Shown: in pieces, positions 43,756-51,449 of the stretch
How positions within the stretch are numbered: position 1 is the stretch's first letter
How the letters are laid out: each line of letters starts with the position of its first letter
Source: DATCJA01 sp963814955
GTDB taxonomy: Bacteria; Acidobacteriota; Vicinamibacteria; Vicinamibacterales; UBA2999
NCBI GenBank assembly: GCA_963814955.1
Contig: CAWFEX010000006.1
Span: 620,001 to 684,000 of the forward strand
Reading direction: 5' to 3'
DNA length: 64,000 nt
Made by a program: the position numbers and the translations under genes
The notes under the pieces: model-generated
Seen by the model: only the letters and a program-made list of their open reading frames with translations
The model's database searches: none
Told to the model about the DNA's origin: nothing

Positions 43756-44301
43756 ATGTTTTTTTTGCGCAAGTCCACGCTCGAGCGTCTCCCCGTCGTG
43801 ATGAGCGGCGTGCGAATGGGCGAGCGCGCGCTGCAGATTGGCGTCGATGACCGAATGCTGGTTGGTGCGATCGCCGCGAAGGTAGGGTTGAGCGGACATG
43901 CAGCGGTTGTGGCGCCAGACGAACAGGATGCGGCAAAGGTGCGCAGCGCATTGGCGCGTGCGGGGGCGTTGGCGGATGTGCAGGTCGCGCCGCTCGATTC
44001 GCTTCCGTTCGCTGACAACGACTTCGACGTTGTGATCGTTCACGCGGCCGGCGTGAAACCCGGCCTCGGCGGCAACTCGGGGCTGGCGCTGCTGCGCGAC
44101 GCATTTCGTGTCGTGCGCAGCGGCGGACGCGTTGTGATCATCCACGGGAGCGGTGGATTGATGGCAAAGCTTCGAACGTCCACCAACGCTGATACCGGGG
44201 ATATGCTGGGGGCCCTGGAGTCTGCGGGGTTCAGGGCGACCCGGCTGCTGGCCGAGCGCGAGGGCTATCGATTTCTCGAAGGTCTGAAGCGCGAACCGTG
44301 A
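43756..44301 (+). CDS. SAM methyltransferase-like protein
   Basis: A 181-residue protein from ATG 43756 with a Rossmann-type fold. VGVDDRMLVGAIAAKVGL stands where motif I should be, then VQVAPLDSLPFADNDFDVVI resembles motifs III-IV, followed by LLRDAFRVVRSGGRVVIIHG (motifs V-VI). The motif I glycines (usual GxGxG) are weak, so methyl transfer is plausible but unproved. It is transcribed divergently from ino1. Only 29 bp lie between the two starts, so its promoter is probably inside the ino1 coding region. Confidence 0.72.
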   Translation: MFFLRKSTLERLPVVMSGVRMGERALQIGVDDRMLVGAIAAKVGLSGHAAVVAPDEQDAAKVRSALARAGALADVQVAPLDSLPFADNDFDVVIVHAAGVKPGLGGNSGLALLRDAFRVVRSGGRVVIIHGSGGLMAKLRTSTNADTGDMLGALESAGFRATRLLAEREGYRFLEGLKREP

Positions 44302-44315
44302 GTCGTCTCGTCACC

Positions 44316-44366
44316 GGGGTCAGACCCCGGGTCAGACCCCGGGTCTGACCCACCTCCGTTTGGAGG
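44316..44366. repeat. GGGTCAGACCC palindromic repeats
   Basis: GGGGTCAGACCCC, GGGTCAGACCCC and the inverted GGGTCTGACCC run head to tail (44316-44351), followed by CCTCC, GTTT, GGAGG (44353-44366). The last two copies form an 11-bp stem. This palindrome family is scattered through many bacterial genomes. Here it lies 15 bp after the methyltransferase-like gene and may terminate it. Confidence 0.85.
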
Positions 44367-44417
44367 ACAGCGCGCGCGGAACGGGAGAAATCTGGCCTTA
44401 TTCAGGTATCCCGGCAA

Positions 44418-44432
44418 AGGCAAGGCTTTTGC
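44418..44432 (+). promoter_or_regulatory. Sigma-54-type promoter of the VWFA gene
   Basis: AGGCAAGGCTTTTGC has the invariant GG (44419-44420) and GC (44431-44432) separated by exactly 10 bp, and reads GGCA-N6-TTTGC against the consensus GGCACG-N4-TTGC. Transcription would begin near 44444, leaving about 42 nt before the start codon. The same DNA also forms a 9-bp hairpin (44413-44433). Confidence 0.72.
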
Positions 44433-44485
44433 CATAGACTCTTCCCGTTTTCCGCTTTGGATGCCGTTTTTGGACAGTAACTGAT

Positions 44486-45502
44486 ATGGGCCCTCATTCC
44501 CGCCGCCGATCATTCGCCGCCGTGGTTATCGCTGCCGGAGTAATTGCGTCGCTCGCAGCTCAGGAGCAAGGAGGCGTCAGCTTCAAGAGCGGCGTCGAGC
44601 TGATCAACGTTACGGCAACGGTGACAGATGGCGAAGGACGATTCGTGTCCGGGCTGCGTAAGGAAGACTTCATCATCTATGAAGACGGCGAACGCCAGGA
44701 AATCACGCATTTCAACAACGAACGCGCGTCGGTGAGTCTGGGTATTGCGCTCGACACCAGCGGCAGCATGACCTCCGACAAGATGTCGGCTGCACGGGCG
44801 GCAATCAACCGGTTCGTCTACGACTTGCTCGATCCCGAAGACGAGCTTTTCTTCATGCAGTTCTCCAACCGGCCGCAGGTCGTTCAGCAGTGGACGATAG
44901 ACCGCCGGGCGATCAGCCGTGCTGTCTCTCGCACGCTTCCTGCCGGCGGCACCGCTCTGTACGATGCAGTGGCCGACGGCGTACCGTTAGCTGACGTCGG
45001 CCGTCATTCGAAGAAGGCGCTGCTTGTCATCTCCGACGGGAACGACACGAACAGCCGCATCTCGATTGACGAGCTCCGGAGGCTCATTCGCGAAAGCGAG
45101 GTCCTGGTGTACACCCTGGGCGTCGATGGCACAACGACGCAACTTCGCAACGGACCAACCATTCAACTGCCAGTGCCGCTTCCGTTCCCCATGCCTGGCG
45201 GACGCGGTCGGCGCCGTCAGCCGCCTATCTTCGGCGGGGGCCGGCGAGCGCCTACGGCCGAACGTGTGAACGCCGACGCGCTCCGCGACATCACGGATGA
45301 CACAGGGGGCCGAACGGAAATCATCCGCGGCTTCCGCGACCTGGACGGCGCCACGACGCGGCTCGCCGACGAGTTGAGCAAGCAGTATTACCTTGGGTAC
45401 GCAAGTCCAGGGAAAAAGGACGGACGCTGGCACGAAATCAAGGTGGAGGTAAAGGACCGCCGCCTTGCGGTGCGCGCGCGTCGAGGATACATCGCGTCTT
45501 AG
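44486..45502 (+). CDS. VWFA-related Acidobacteria-type secreted protein
   Basis: A 338-residue exported protein. The signal segment SRRRSFAAVVIAAGVIASLA precedes a beta-rich domain (FKSGVELINVTATVTDGEG), then a von Willebrand factor A domain with the metal-ion site DTSGSM near residue 90 and SDGNDTNS near 190. It contains a Pro/Gly/Arg linker (PGGRGRRRQPPIFGGG) and ends RARRGYIAS, the usual end of this family. It probably binds other envelope proteins through metal-dependent adhesion. A sigma-54-type promoter lies upstream. Confidence 0.9.
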   Translation: MGPHSRRRSFAAVVIAAGVIASLAAQEQGGVSFKSGVELINVTATVTDGEGRFVSGLRKEDFIIYEDGERQEITHFNNERASVSLGIALDTSGSMTSDKMSAARAAINRFVYDLLDPEDELFFMQFSNRPQVVQQWTIDRRAISRAVSRTLPAGGTALYDAVADGVPLADVGRHSKKALLVISDGNDTNSRISIDELRRLIRESEVLVYTLGVDGTTTQLRNGPTIQLPVPLPFPMPGGRGRRRQPPIFGGGRRAPTAERVNADALRDITDDTGGRTEIIRGFRDLDGATTRLADELSKQYYLGYASPGKKDGRWHEIKVEVKDRRLAVRARRGYIAS

Positions 45503-45533
45503 AGCGAAGAAATCAGGGCTATGATGCCCTGCG

Positions 45534-46265
45534 GTGCGTACGTTTCTCATCGCGCTCGGATTGAGCCTCGTTGGCGGTTTTGGGGGCCTTCTCGTAGCGT
45601 CCGGCGTTCTCCTCATCAAAGACTCGGCCCGTTCCAAACTCATCCCCTGGCTCGTGAGCTATGCGGTCGGCGCGCTGCTCGGAGCGTCGATGCTGGCGCT
45701 GCTGCCGACGACGATGGAGCAGCTCCCGCCTACACGGGTTTTCCCGACGCTCCTGTGTGGAATCCTGATCTTTTTCGTCCTCGAAAAGCTGGTGCTCTGG
45801 CGGCACTGTCACATACATGACTGTGAGGTCCATGAGAGCAGCGTGGTTCCGGTCCTGGTCGGCGACGCGTTCCACAACTTCGTGGATGGCGCAGTCATCG
45901 CGGCCGCCGTCATCACGTCGGTGCCGTTGGGGATCAGCACCGCGTTTGCGGTGGCGACTCACGAAATCCCACAGGAAGTGGGCGACTTCGCGATTCTGCT
46001 TCACGCCGGTTACTCGCGTACGCGCGCATTGCTGTTGAATGTGATTTCGGCAGCAGCCAGTGCCGCAGGCGCGGTGGTCGCCTTTGTTGCGTTCGAATTC
46101 GTGCCGATGATGCTTCCGTATTTCCTCGCGCTTGCGGCTGCCAGTTTTCTGTACGTTGCGATGGCCGACCTCATTCCGGGACTTCACCGCGGCCGGACCG
46201 ATGCGAGCTCGATGCGCCAGATCCTGCTCATCGCGGCCGGAGTCGCGACGATGCTCGTGCTCTAG
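45534..46265 (+). CDS. ZIP family metal transporter
   Basis: A 243-residue membrane protein with eight predicted helices. The metal-binding helices carry VLVGDAFHNFVDGAVIAAAV and VATHEIPQEVGDFAILL, where the H-N-x-x-D and H-E pairs are the ZIP signature (TM4 and TM5). A His/Cys loop (WRHCHIHDCEVHESS) lies between helices 3 and 4. It probably imports zinc or another divalent cation. GTG at 45534 starts 31 bp after the VWFA gene. Confidence 0.9.
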   Translation: MRTFLIALGLSLVGGFGGLLVASGVLLIKDSARSKLIPWLVSYAVGALLGASMLALLPTTMEQLPPTRVFPTLLCGILIFFVLEKLVLWRHCHIHDCEVHESSVVPVLVGDAFHNFVDGAVIAAAVITSVPLGISTAFAVATHEIPQEVGDFAILLHAGYSRTRALLLNVISAAASAAGAVVAFVAFEFVPMMLPYFLALAAASFLYVAMADLIPGLHRGRTDASSMRQILLIAAGVATMLVL

Positions 46266-46349
46266 GACCTCAGGCGTTCCTTACAGAGGACACCGTCTGA
46301 AAACGGCTAGATTCCTTCACAATTTCTCGCGTTTTCACTCCCGCGGCCC

Positions 46350-46364
46350 TGGCAAATTCTTTGC
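46350..46364 (+). promoter_or_regulatory. Sigma-54-type promoter of the BON gene
   Basis: TGGCAAATTCTTTGC matches the -24/-12 consensus, with GG (46351-46352) and GC (46363-46364) separated by 10 bp. The start would be near 46376, and the BON gene's AAGGAGG ribosome-binding site follows at 46401-46407. It shares GGCAA and TTTGC with the promoter at 44418. Confidence 0.8.
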
Positions 46365-46413
46365 CTCGTCAATGAGTCGGGAGCCGAAGCTCCCACGACG
46401 AAGGAGGACAGAT

Positions 46414-46956
46414 ATGTTTGCCAGGTTTGCTGCCACGGTCATCGTGATGCTCGCGATGAGCGCACCAGCCTGGGCGGCGCAACGCGATGATCTTCAGATC
46501 TTCCGGGACCTGTCGCGGCAGGTGCTGGGATATCCGAATTTCACGATCTTCGACAGTGTCAACGCGCAGGTGGAAGACGGTGTGGTCACACTGACCGGCA
46601 AGGTCACCATGCCGTATAAGCGCGAGGCGCTGGCCGAACGCATCATGCGGGTCAACGGCGTCCGACAGGTGCACAACGACATCACGGTTCTGCCTGTTTC
46701 ACAGTTCGACGACGAGCTCCGGCTCAGGATCGCTCGTGCGATTTACGGCAACTCGAACTTCTGGAGATACGGCTCGATGGTCAACCCGCCTATCCACATC
46801 ATCGTGGAGAACGGGCGCGTCACGCTCGAAGGCGTCGTGAACAGCAACGTCGACCGGATGCTTGCGCGTTCGATCGCGAGCGGGTTTGGCGCGTTCTCGG
46901 TCACGAACCAGCTGAAGACCGACGCGGAAGTTGTCCAGGATCTCGAGAGACTGTGA
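46414..46956 (+). CDS. Periplasmic BON-domain protein
   Basis: A 180-residue exported protein. ATG 46414 is fixed by AAGGAGG seven bases upstream. The signal peptide FARFAATVIVMLAMSAPAWA is followed by two BON domains: NAQVEDGVVTLTGKVTMPYK (about 45-95) and HIIVENGRVTLEGVVNSNVD (about 115-170). BON domains bind membranes or phospholipids and stabilise the envelope (OsmY, Kbp types). The sigma-54-type promoter upstream suggests stress or regulated expression. Confidence 0.92.
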   Translation: MFARFAATVIVMLAMSAPAWAAQRDDLQIFRDLSRQVLGYPNFTIFDSVNAQVEDGVVTLTGKVTMPYKREALAERIMRVNGVRQVHNDITVLPVSQFDDELRLRIARAIYGNSNFWRYGSMVNPPIHIIVENGRVTLEGVVNSNVDRMLARSIASGFGAFSVTNQLKTDAEVVQDLERL

Positions 46957-46971
46957 ACTCCCCGGCGCTTG

Positions 46972-47019
46972 AATCTTCGGTCTCGACATCGATTCCGCGT
47001 CGATGTCAGACCGAGGATT
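46972..47019. terminator. Bidirectional hairpin between BON and lipoprotein genes
   Basis: Arms 46972-46992 and 47000-47019 are nearly perfect reverse complements (about 20 bp with one 1-nt bulge). The right arm includes the last codons of the minus-strand lipoprotein gene. It is GC- and AT-mixed with no T tract, so it may slow polymerase or protect both 3' ends. Confidence 0.7.
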
Positions 47020-47774
47020 GAGCGTCTTCTGATCTCCCGCGCCGGCTAATCCACCAGAGTGTTCCGGCCAGCGCGGCGACGGCCGCCGCAGCAGTGAGGC
47101 CGAACAGCATCATCGTATTGGCGAGAATCGACGTCGACTCGAGTTGCACTCGAATGTCGACCGGCCTGCCGTCGAGACGTTCGGCGAGCGGCTGCTGCCA
47201 TTCCAGGATGTTGCCGCGCTCGACTGCGCCGGAGGGCGCGTTGTGAAACACGATTTCGCTGGGAAGGTGCAGGCGAAACGCGACGATCTCGCCGCCGTTC
47301 CAGTTCAGCGTGCCGTGCTGTCGCGACCCGGCCGGAGCGACAATCTGCCGGAACTCCACCACGTCACCCCGACGACCGAACTGGTAGTCCGACCACGCGA
47401 ACGGAGTCAATCGTGACAGTTGCCGCACATCATCGACCTCGACACTGACGTGAACGAAGCGGCGGCCGTTGCGCCGCCCGAGGCTGACCGTGACAGGGAC
47501 GTTCGGCGCGCCGAAGAACGACCTTAGAGCGCCGCGATCGACGCGCGCAAGAGGATCGGGATTGAAGGGCGCGCCGTGCAGCCCCACGAGGGATGCCACC
47601 GACGCATTCACGTCGAGCCTCGCCGAGCCGTCGAGCGACAAGTACAGTTCTTCTTCGTATTCGGTACTCGCGCGTGAAGAGACCGCCGCTCCCGCATCCC
47701 GATCCACTCGCGCATGCGAGAACGAACAGCACGACTTCAGCGCACAGGCGTCGAGGCGCGCGACGAAGCATCAA
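47006..47774 (-). CDS. Lipoprotein with C-terminal membrane anchor, frameshifted
   Basis: The body (47006-47707) encodes TEYEEELYLSLDGSARLDVN, then RRNGRRFVHVSVEVDDVRQL, and ends with a membrane helix (TMMLFGLTAAAAVAALAGTL) plus basic tail. The proper N-terminus is in another frame: ATG 47774 or 47771 gives LRRAPRRLCAEVVLFVLACA, a lipoprotein signal with Cys at VLAC. That frame reaches LFTREY and then derails. Deleting one C of the CC at about 47665-47666 joins it to EYEEELYLSL. So it is a surface lipoprotein broken by one inserted base, or the base is a sequence error. Function is unknown. Confidence 0.7.
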
Positions 47775-47809
47775 AACCAGATGATATCCTTAGCGAAGCG
47801 GCCCCCGGC

Positions 47810-50524
47810 ATGTCCCGCCCTACGCTCTTCCTGATCGACGGCAGCTCTCAGATGTATCGCGCCTACCACGCGTTTCGTGGAAGAGGACTGTCCAACCAGG
47901 AAGGGCACACCACTCACGCCGTGTACGTGTTCGTCACGATGCTGCGCAAGCTGATGAGCGATCACCATCCGGCATACATCGCAGCATCATTCGATCTGGC
48001 GGGACGCACGTTTCGCGACGACCTGGTCACCGATTACAAGGCAAATCGGGCTGAGATGCCTGACGATCTTGCGGAGCAGATCAACTGGGTTCACGAAGCG
48101 TGCGAAGCGCTTGGCGTACCCATCATCACGGCGCCGGGATACGAAGCCGACGATGTGATTGGAACGATCGCGAAGCGGGCGTCTGAGACCGGATTCGATG
48201 TCGCCATCGTCTCGATTGACAAGGATTTCTTCCAGCTCGTGCATAACGGCGTCCGCGTCTACGACCCTCGCGAAGACGGAACGTGGTTCGACGAGGTCGC
48301 AGTACAGGAAAAATTCGGCGTACAGCCATCGCGGGTCGTGGACGTTCTGGCGCTCGTCGGCGACACGAGTGACAACGTGGCGGGCGTGCCCGGGGTGGGG
48401 AAAAAAGGCGCCGTCGACTTGATCACCACATTCGGCAGTCTCGACGCGCTGCTCGATAACGCCGGCGACCTGACACAACGCAAGTACCGCGACGCACTCC
48501 TGACCCATCGCGATGATGCACTCCGCAGCCGCGAGCTCGTCACGATTCGATGCGACGTCCCGATCGACGTGGATGTTGACGCGTTCCGCTATCGGGGCGC
48601 CTCACGGGAGCGGTGTTACGAGCTCTTTTCGCGCCTTGCGTTCCGAACGCTGGTCAACGACTACGCACCGACAGCCGATACCGTCAACAAAGATTACGCA
48701 CTCGTGGTCACTCTCGCGGAGCTTGACGCACTGATTGCGGAGCTTCGTGAAGCGGGTGAGTTCGCGCTTCGGGTTATTGGCGACGATCCGTCCGCCATGC
48801 GGGCCTCGATCGTCGGCATCGCCTTTTCCACCGCCGACCGGCGGGCGCGCTACCTGCCGCTCGGTCACGCCGGCGCCGATGGGGGGGATCTGTTATCGAG
48901 CGCCGTTGCGCCGGCGCAGGTGGAGCAGCGCGCGGCGCTCGAGCGTCTTGGACCGCTGCTCGAAGATGCCTCCATACGAAAGGTAGGCCACGACCTGAAG
49001 GTCGACACCGTGGTGCTCCGGAATCACCGCGTCGAGCTCAAAGGGGTCGTGTTCGACTCGATGCTGGCCAGTTATCTTCTCGATGCCACGCGACCGGGAC
49101 ATCCGCTGGAAGAGACCTCGCTCGAACATCTCGGCTACAAGGCGCTGACCGAGGACGATTTGTGCGGGCGCGGCGCAAAGGCCAGCCGGATCGAGGCCAT
49201 CACGCCCCAGGCAGCGCTGAACTTCGCGGGAGAACGGGCCGATCTCGCCCGTCAACTGGCCAATCGTCTCGCGCCGCTCCTCGTCACCGATTCCCTCGAC
49301 GAAGTGTTTCGCGACCTGGAAATGCCACTTCTGCCGGTGCTGGCTGACGTCGAGCGAGCCGGCATCCTGATCGACGGTCCTGCGCTGGCCGCACAGTCGC
49401 AGCATATCGAACGCGAGCTTTCGGGGTATACGCAGCGCATCTACAGCCTGGCCAGAGAGGAATTCAACATCAATTCACCGAAACAGCTGGGAGAGATTCT
49501 CTTCGAGAAGCTTCAGTTACCGGCGCTGAAGAAAACCGGAAAGACCCGTTCGGCATCGACCGCCGTCGAGGTGCTCGAGGAGCTGGCTTTGACACACGAG
49601 CTGCCGCGCCTGATCCTCGAGTGGCGCGGACTCCACAAGTTGAAGAGCACGTACATCGATGCGCTGCCACAACTCGTGCATCCAGCGACCGGGCGCGTCC
49701 ATACGAGTTTCAACCAGGCAGTGGCAGCCACGGGGCGCTTGAGCAGTTCAGATCCGAATCTGCAGAACATTCCAATCCGCACGGAGCTTGGGCGGCAAAT
49801 CCGCCGGGCTTTTATCGCCGCGCCGGGCCACGTGCTCATCTCGGCCGACTATTCACAGATCGAGTTGCGCGTGCTGGCTCACTTGGCCAACGAAGAAGCC
49901 CTGATTGAGGCGTTCAGGAGCGGCGAGGATATTCACGACCGAACGGCAAGAAAGGTGTTCGGCGAGGCAAGCAGCCTCGACAAGCACGAGCTGAGGCGAC
50001 GGGCAAAAATCGTCAACTATGCGCTGCTTTACGGAAAAACCGCGTTTACGCTGGCGAAGGACATCGGCGTGACCAAAGAAGCCGCACAGGAGTTCATCAA
50101 CGCGTACTTCGCTGGGTTTCCGAAAGTTCGAGGTTTCATCGACGACACTCTGCGACATGCCCGCGAAACGGGCGTTGTCAAGACGATGTTCGGCCGCCGG
50201 CGGCTGGTTCCTGAACTCAATAGCCGGAACGGCCAGATTCGCGCCGCTGCCGAGCGCGTGACCGTAAACATGCCGATTCAAGGCACAGCAGCCGACATAC
50301 TCAAGAAGGCCATGATCGAGCTGCACGCCGAATTGCCGAAGCGCGGCCTGCGAACACGCATGATTCTCACCGTGCACGACGAGCTGCTGTTGGAGGCCCC
50401 GCGCGAGGAAGCCGATCGCGCCGCCGAAACAGTCCGCGAGAAAATGGAAGGTGCGGCGACCCTTAGAGTGCCGCTGACCGTGGATGTTGGCATGGCGGAG
50501 AACTGGCGGGATGCTAAACCTTGA
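47810..50524 (+). CDS. polA: DNA polymerase I
   Basis: A 904-residue repair and Okazaki-fragment polymerase from ATG 47810. Residues 1-290 are the 5' nuclease (FLIDGSSQMYRAYHAFRGRG, VADDVIG-type YEADDVIGTIAKRA, then GVPGVGKKGAVDL). The middle is exonuclease-like, but the DxE motif that should open it reads FALRVIGDDP, so proofreading is probably lost, as in Taq. The polymerase is intact: DYSQIELRVLAHL (motif A), RRAKIVNYALLYGKTAF (motif B) and ILTVHDELLLEAP (motif C). An upstream in-frame ATG at 47714 lies on the lipoprotein signal and is rejected. Confidence 0.97.
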   Translation: MSRPTLFLIDGSSQMYRAYHAFRGRGLSNQEGHTTHAVYVFVTMLRKLMSDHHPAYIAASFDLAGRTFRDDLVTDYKANRAEMPDDLAEQINWVHEACEALGVPIITAPGYEADDVIGTIAKRASETGFDVAIVSIDKDFFQLVHNGVRVYDPREDGTWFDEVAVQEKFGVQPSRVVDVLALVGDTSDNVAGVPGVGKKGAVDLITTFGSLDALLDNAGDLTQRKYRDALLTHRDDALRSRELVTIRCDVPIDVDVDAFRYRGASRERCYELFSRLAFRTLVNDYAPTADTVNKDYALVVTLAELDALIAELREAGEFALRVIGDDPSAMRASIVGIAFSTADRRARYLPLGHAGADGGDLLSSAVAPAQVEQRAALERLGPLLEDASIRKVGHDLKVDTVVLRNHRVELKGVVFDSMLASYLLDATRPGHPLEETSLEHLGYKALTEDDLCGRGAKASRIEAITPQAALNFAGERADLARQLANRLAPLLVTDSLDEVFRDLEMPLLPVLADVERAGILIDGPALAAQSQHIERELSGYTQRIYSLAREEFNINSPKQLGEILFEKLQLPALKKTGKTRSASTAVEVLEELALTHELPRLILEWRGLHKLKSTYIDALPQLVHPATGRVHTSFNQAVAATGRLSSSDPNLQNIPIRTELGRQIRRAFIAAPGHVLISADYSQIELRVLAHLANEEALIEAFRSGEDIHDRTARKVFGEASSLDKHELRRRAKIVNYALLYGKTAFTLAKDIGVTKEAAQEFINAYFAGFPKVRGFIDDTLRHARETGVVKTMFGRRRLVPELNSRNGQIRAAAERVTVNMPIQGTAADILKKAMIELHAELPKRGLRTRMILTVHDELLLEAPREEADRAAETVREKMEGAATLRVPLTVDVGMAENWRDAKP

Positions 50525-50525
50525 T

Positions 50526-50593
50526 CAGGCCCCAGGGCTCAGCGGTCGGAAATCAGCTCGTTCTGAGGCCTGAGGCCTGAGCCCTGAGGCCTG
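50526..50593. repeat. CTGAGGC heptamer inverted repeat after polA
   Basis: The right arm has four words in register (CTGAGGC, CTGAGGC, CTGAGCC, CTGAGGC; 50563-50590). Its last 17 bases are the complement of 50526-50542 with one mismatch, followed by CTTTTA. It lies between convergent polA and the TPR-like gene and looks like a terminator assembled from the repeat. Confidence 0.88.
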
Positions 50594-50596
50594 CTT

Positions 50597-51418
50597 TTAG
50601 GGCCACTGCTGCTTCACCTGCTCCCATTCGATTTGAAGTTCGGTGAGCGCCGTCTGCTGTTCCCGGGCCGGTCGAGTCCGCGCTCGCTCAGGAATGAGAA
50701 CCATGGTGACGAACCGGTCGATGTTTCCCCGCAGCGTCGTCGTCATTGCCGGCTGCAACGCCGCACGCACCCATGCGGCAATGGCGGCATGCCATGCGCG
50801 GTCCGTGTCGCCTGTGCCGCGTACCGCCACCGCGAGCCAGTAATTCGCTGTCGCGTTGCCAGGGTCATCGCGCAGCTCGTCTTCCATCCGCGCGATGAGC
50901 GGCTCCATGAGCACGGCGCGCCGCGCCGTCGGCTGCGCCTGCGCTTCGCGGTCGACCGCGTTGGCCCACCAGTCGAGCAACATCGACCGTTCGCGATCGG
51001 ACAACGCCGATAAGGACCGTGCGCGCCTCAACGCGGTATCGAAGAGCTCCGCGGCGGCACCGAAGCTGTTCGCCAGATACAACGCCTGCCCAAGACCGAC
51101 CAGCAGATCCAGCTGGTCCCGCGGCGTCAGCGCCGACATCCGTATCTTGCCCAGGCTCTCCCGCGCCGTCGTCAAGTCGGCCGGATCGCTGGTTCGAAGG
51201 CGATAGCGTTCGAGATGCGCGCGCGCGATCACCAGCGCCGCGGCGTCGGCGGACGCCGGATCCGCACGCGCCACCTCCGCCGCCGCGATTGCGCCGTCGA
51301 AGTCGACCGCATTGTAGAGAGCGCGCGCCTTGGCCAGCGACGGATGCTCAGCGGCATCGACGCCGCCGGCCACCGACACGACCAACGCAAGCAGCACGGG
51401 CACCACCCGTGTTCGCAT
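50597..51418 (-). CDS. Secreted TPR-like protein
   Basis: A 273-residue protein from ATG 51418 with signal RVVPVLLALVVSVAGGVDAA. The mature part is a set of helical pairs (KARALYNAVDFDGAIAAAEV, then QLDLLVGLGQALYLANSFGA, later ATANYWLAVAVRGTGDTDRA) typical of TPR-like repeats. It probably serves as a periplasmic scaffold. An upstream in-frame start overlaps pcnB and is rejected. It diverges from pcnB, with 31 bp between starts. Confidence 0.82.
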   Translation of the reverse strand: MRTRVVPVLLALVVSVAGGVDAAEHPSLAKARALYNAVDFDGAIAAAEVARADPASADAAALVIARAHLERYRLRTSDPADLTTARESLGKIRMSALTPRDQLDLLVGLGQALYLANSFGAAAELFDTALRRARSLSALSDRERSMLLDWWANAVDREAQAQPTARRAVLMEPLIARMEDELRDDPGNATANYWLAVAVRGTGDTDRAWHAAIAAWVRAALQPAMTTTLRGNIDRFVTMVLIPERARTRPAREQQTALTELQIEWEQVKQQWP

Positions 51419-51449
51419 CGCGCCGATCGTAGCATTACAATTCATCTTC

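Noticed and set aside
44413..44433. Possible riboswitch hairpin upstream of the VWFA gene
   Set aside because: The stem is GGCAAAGGC/GCTTTTGCC, but no conserved core of cyclic-di-GMP or other riboswitches is present. The same bases fit a sigma-54-type promoter better.
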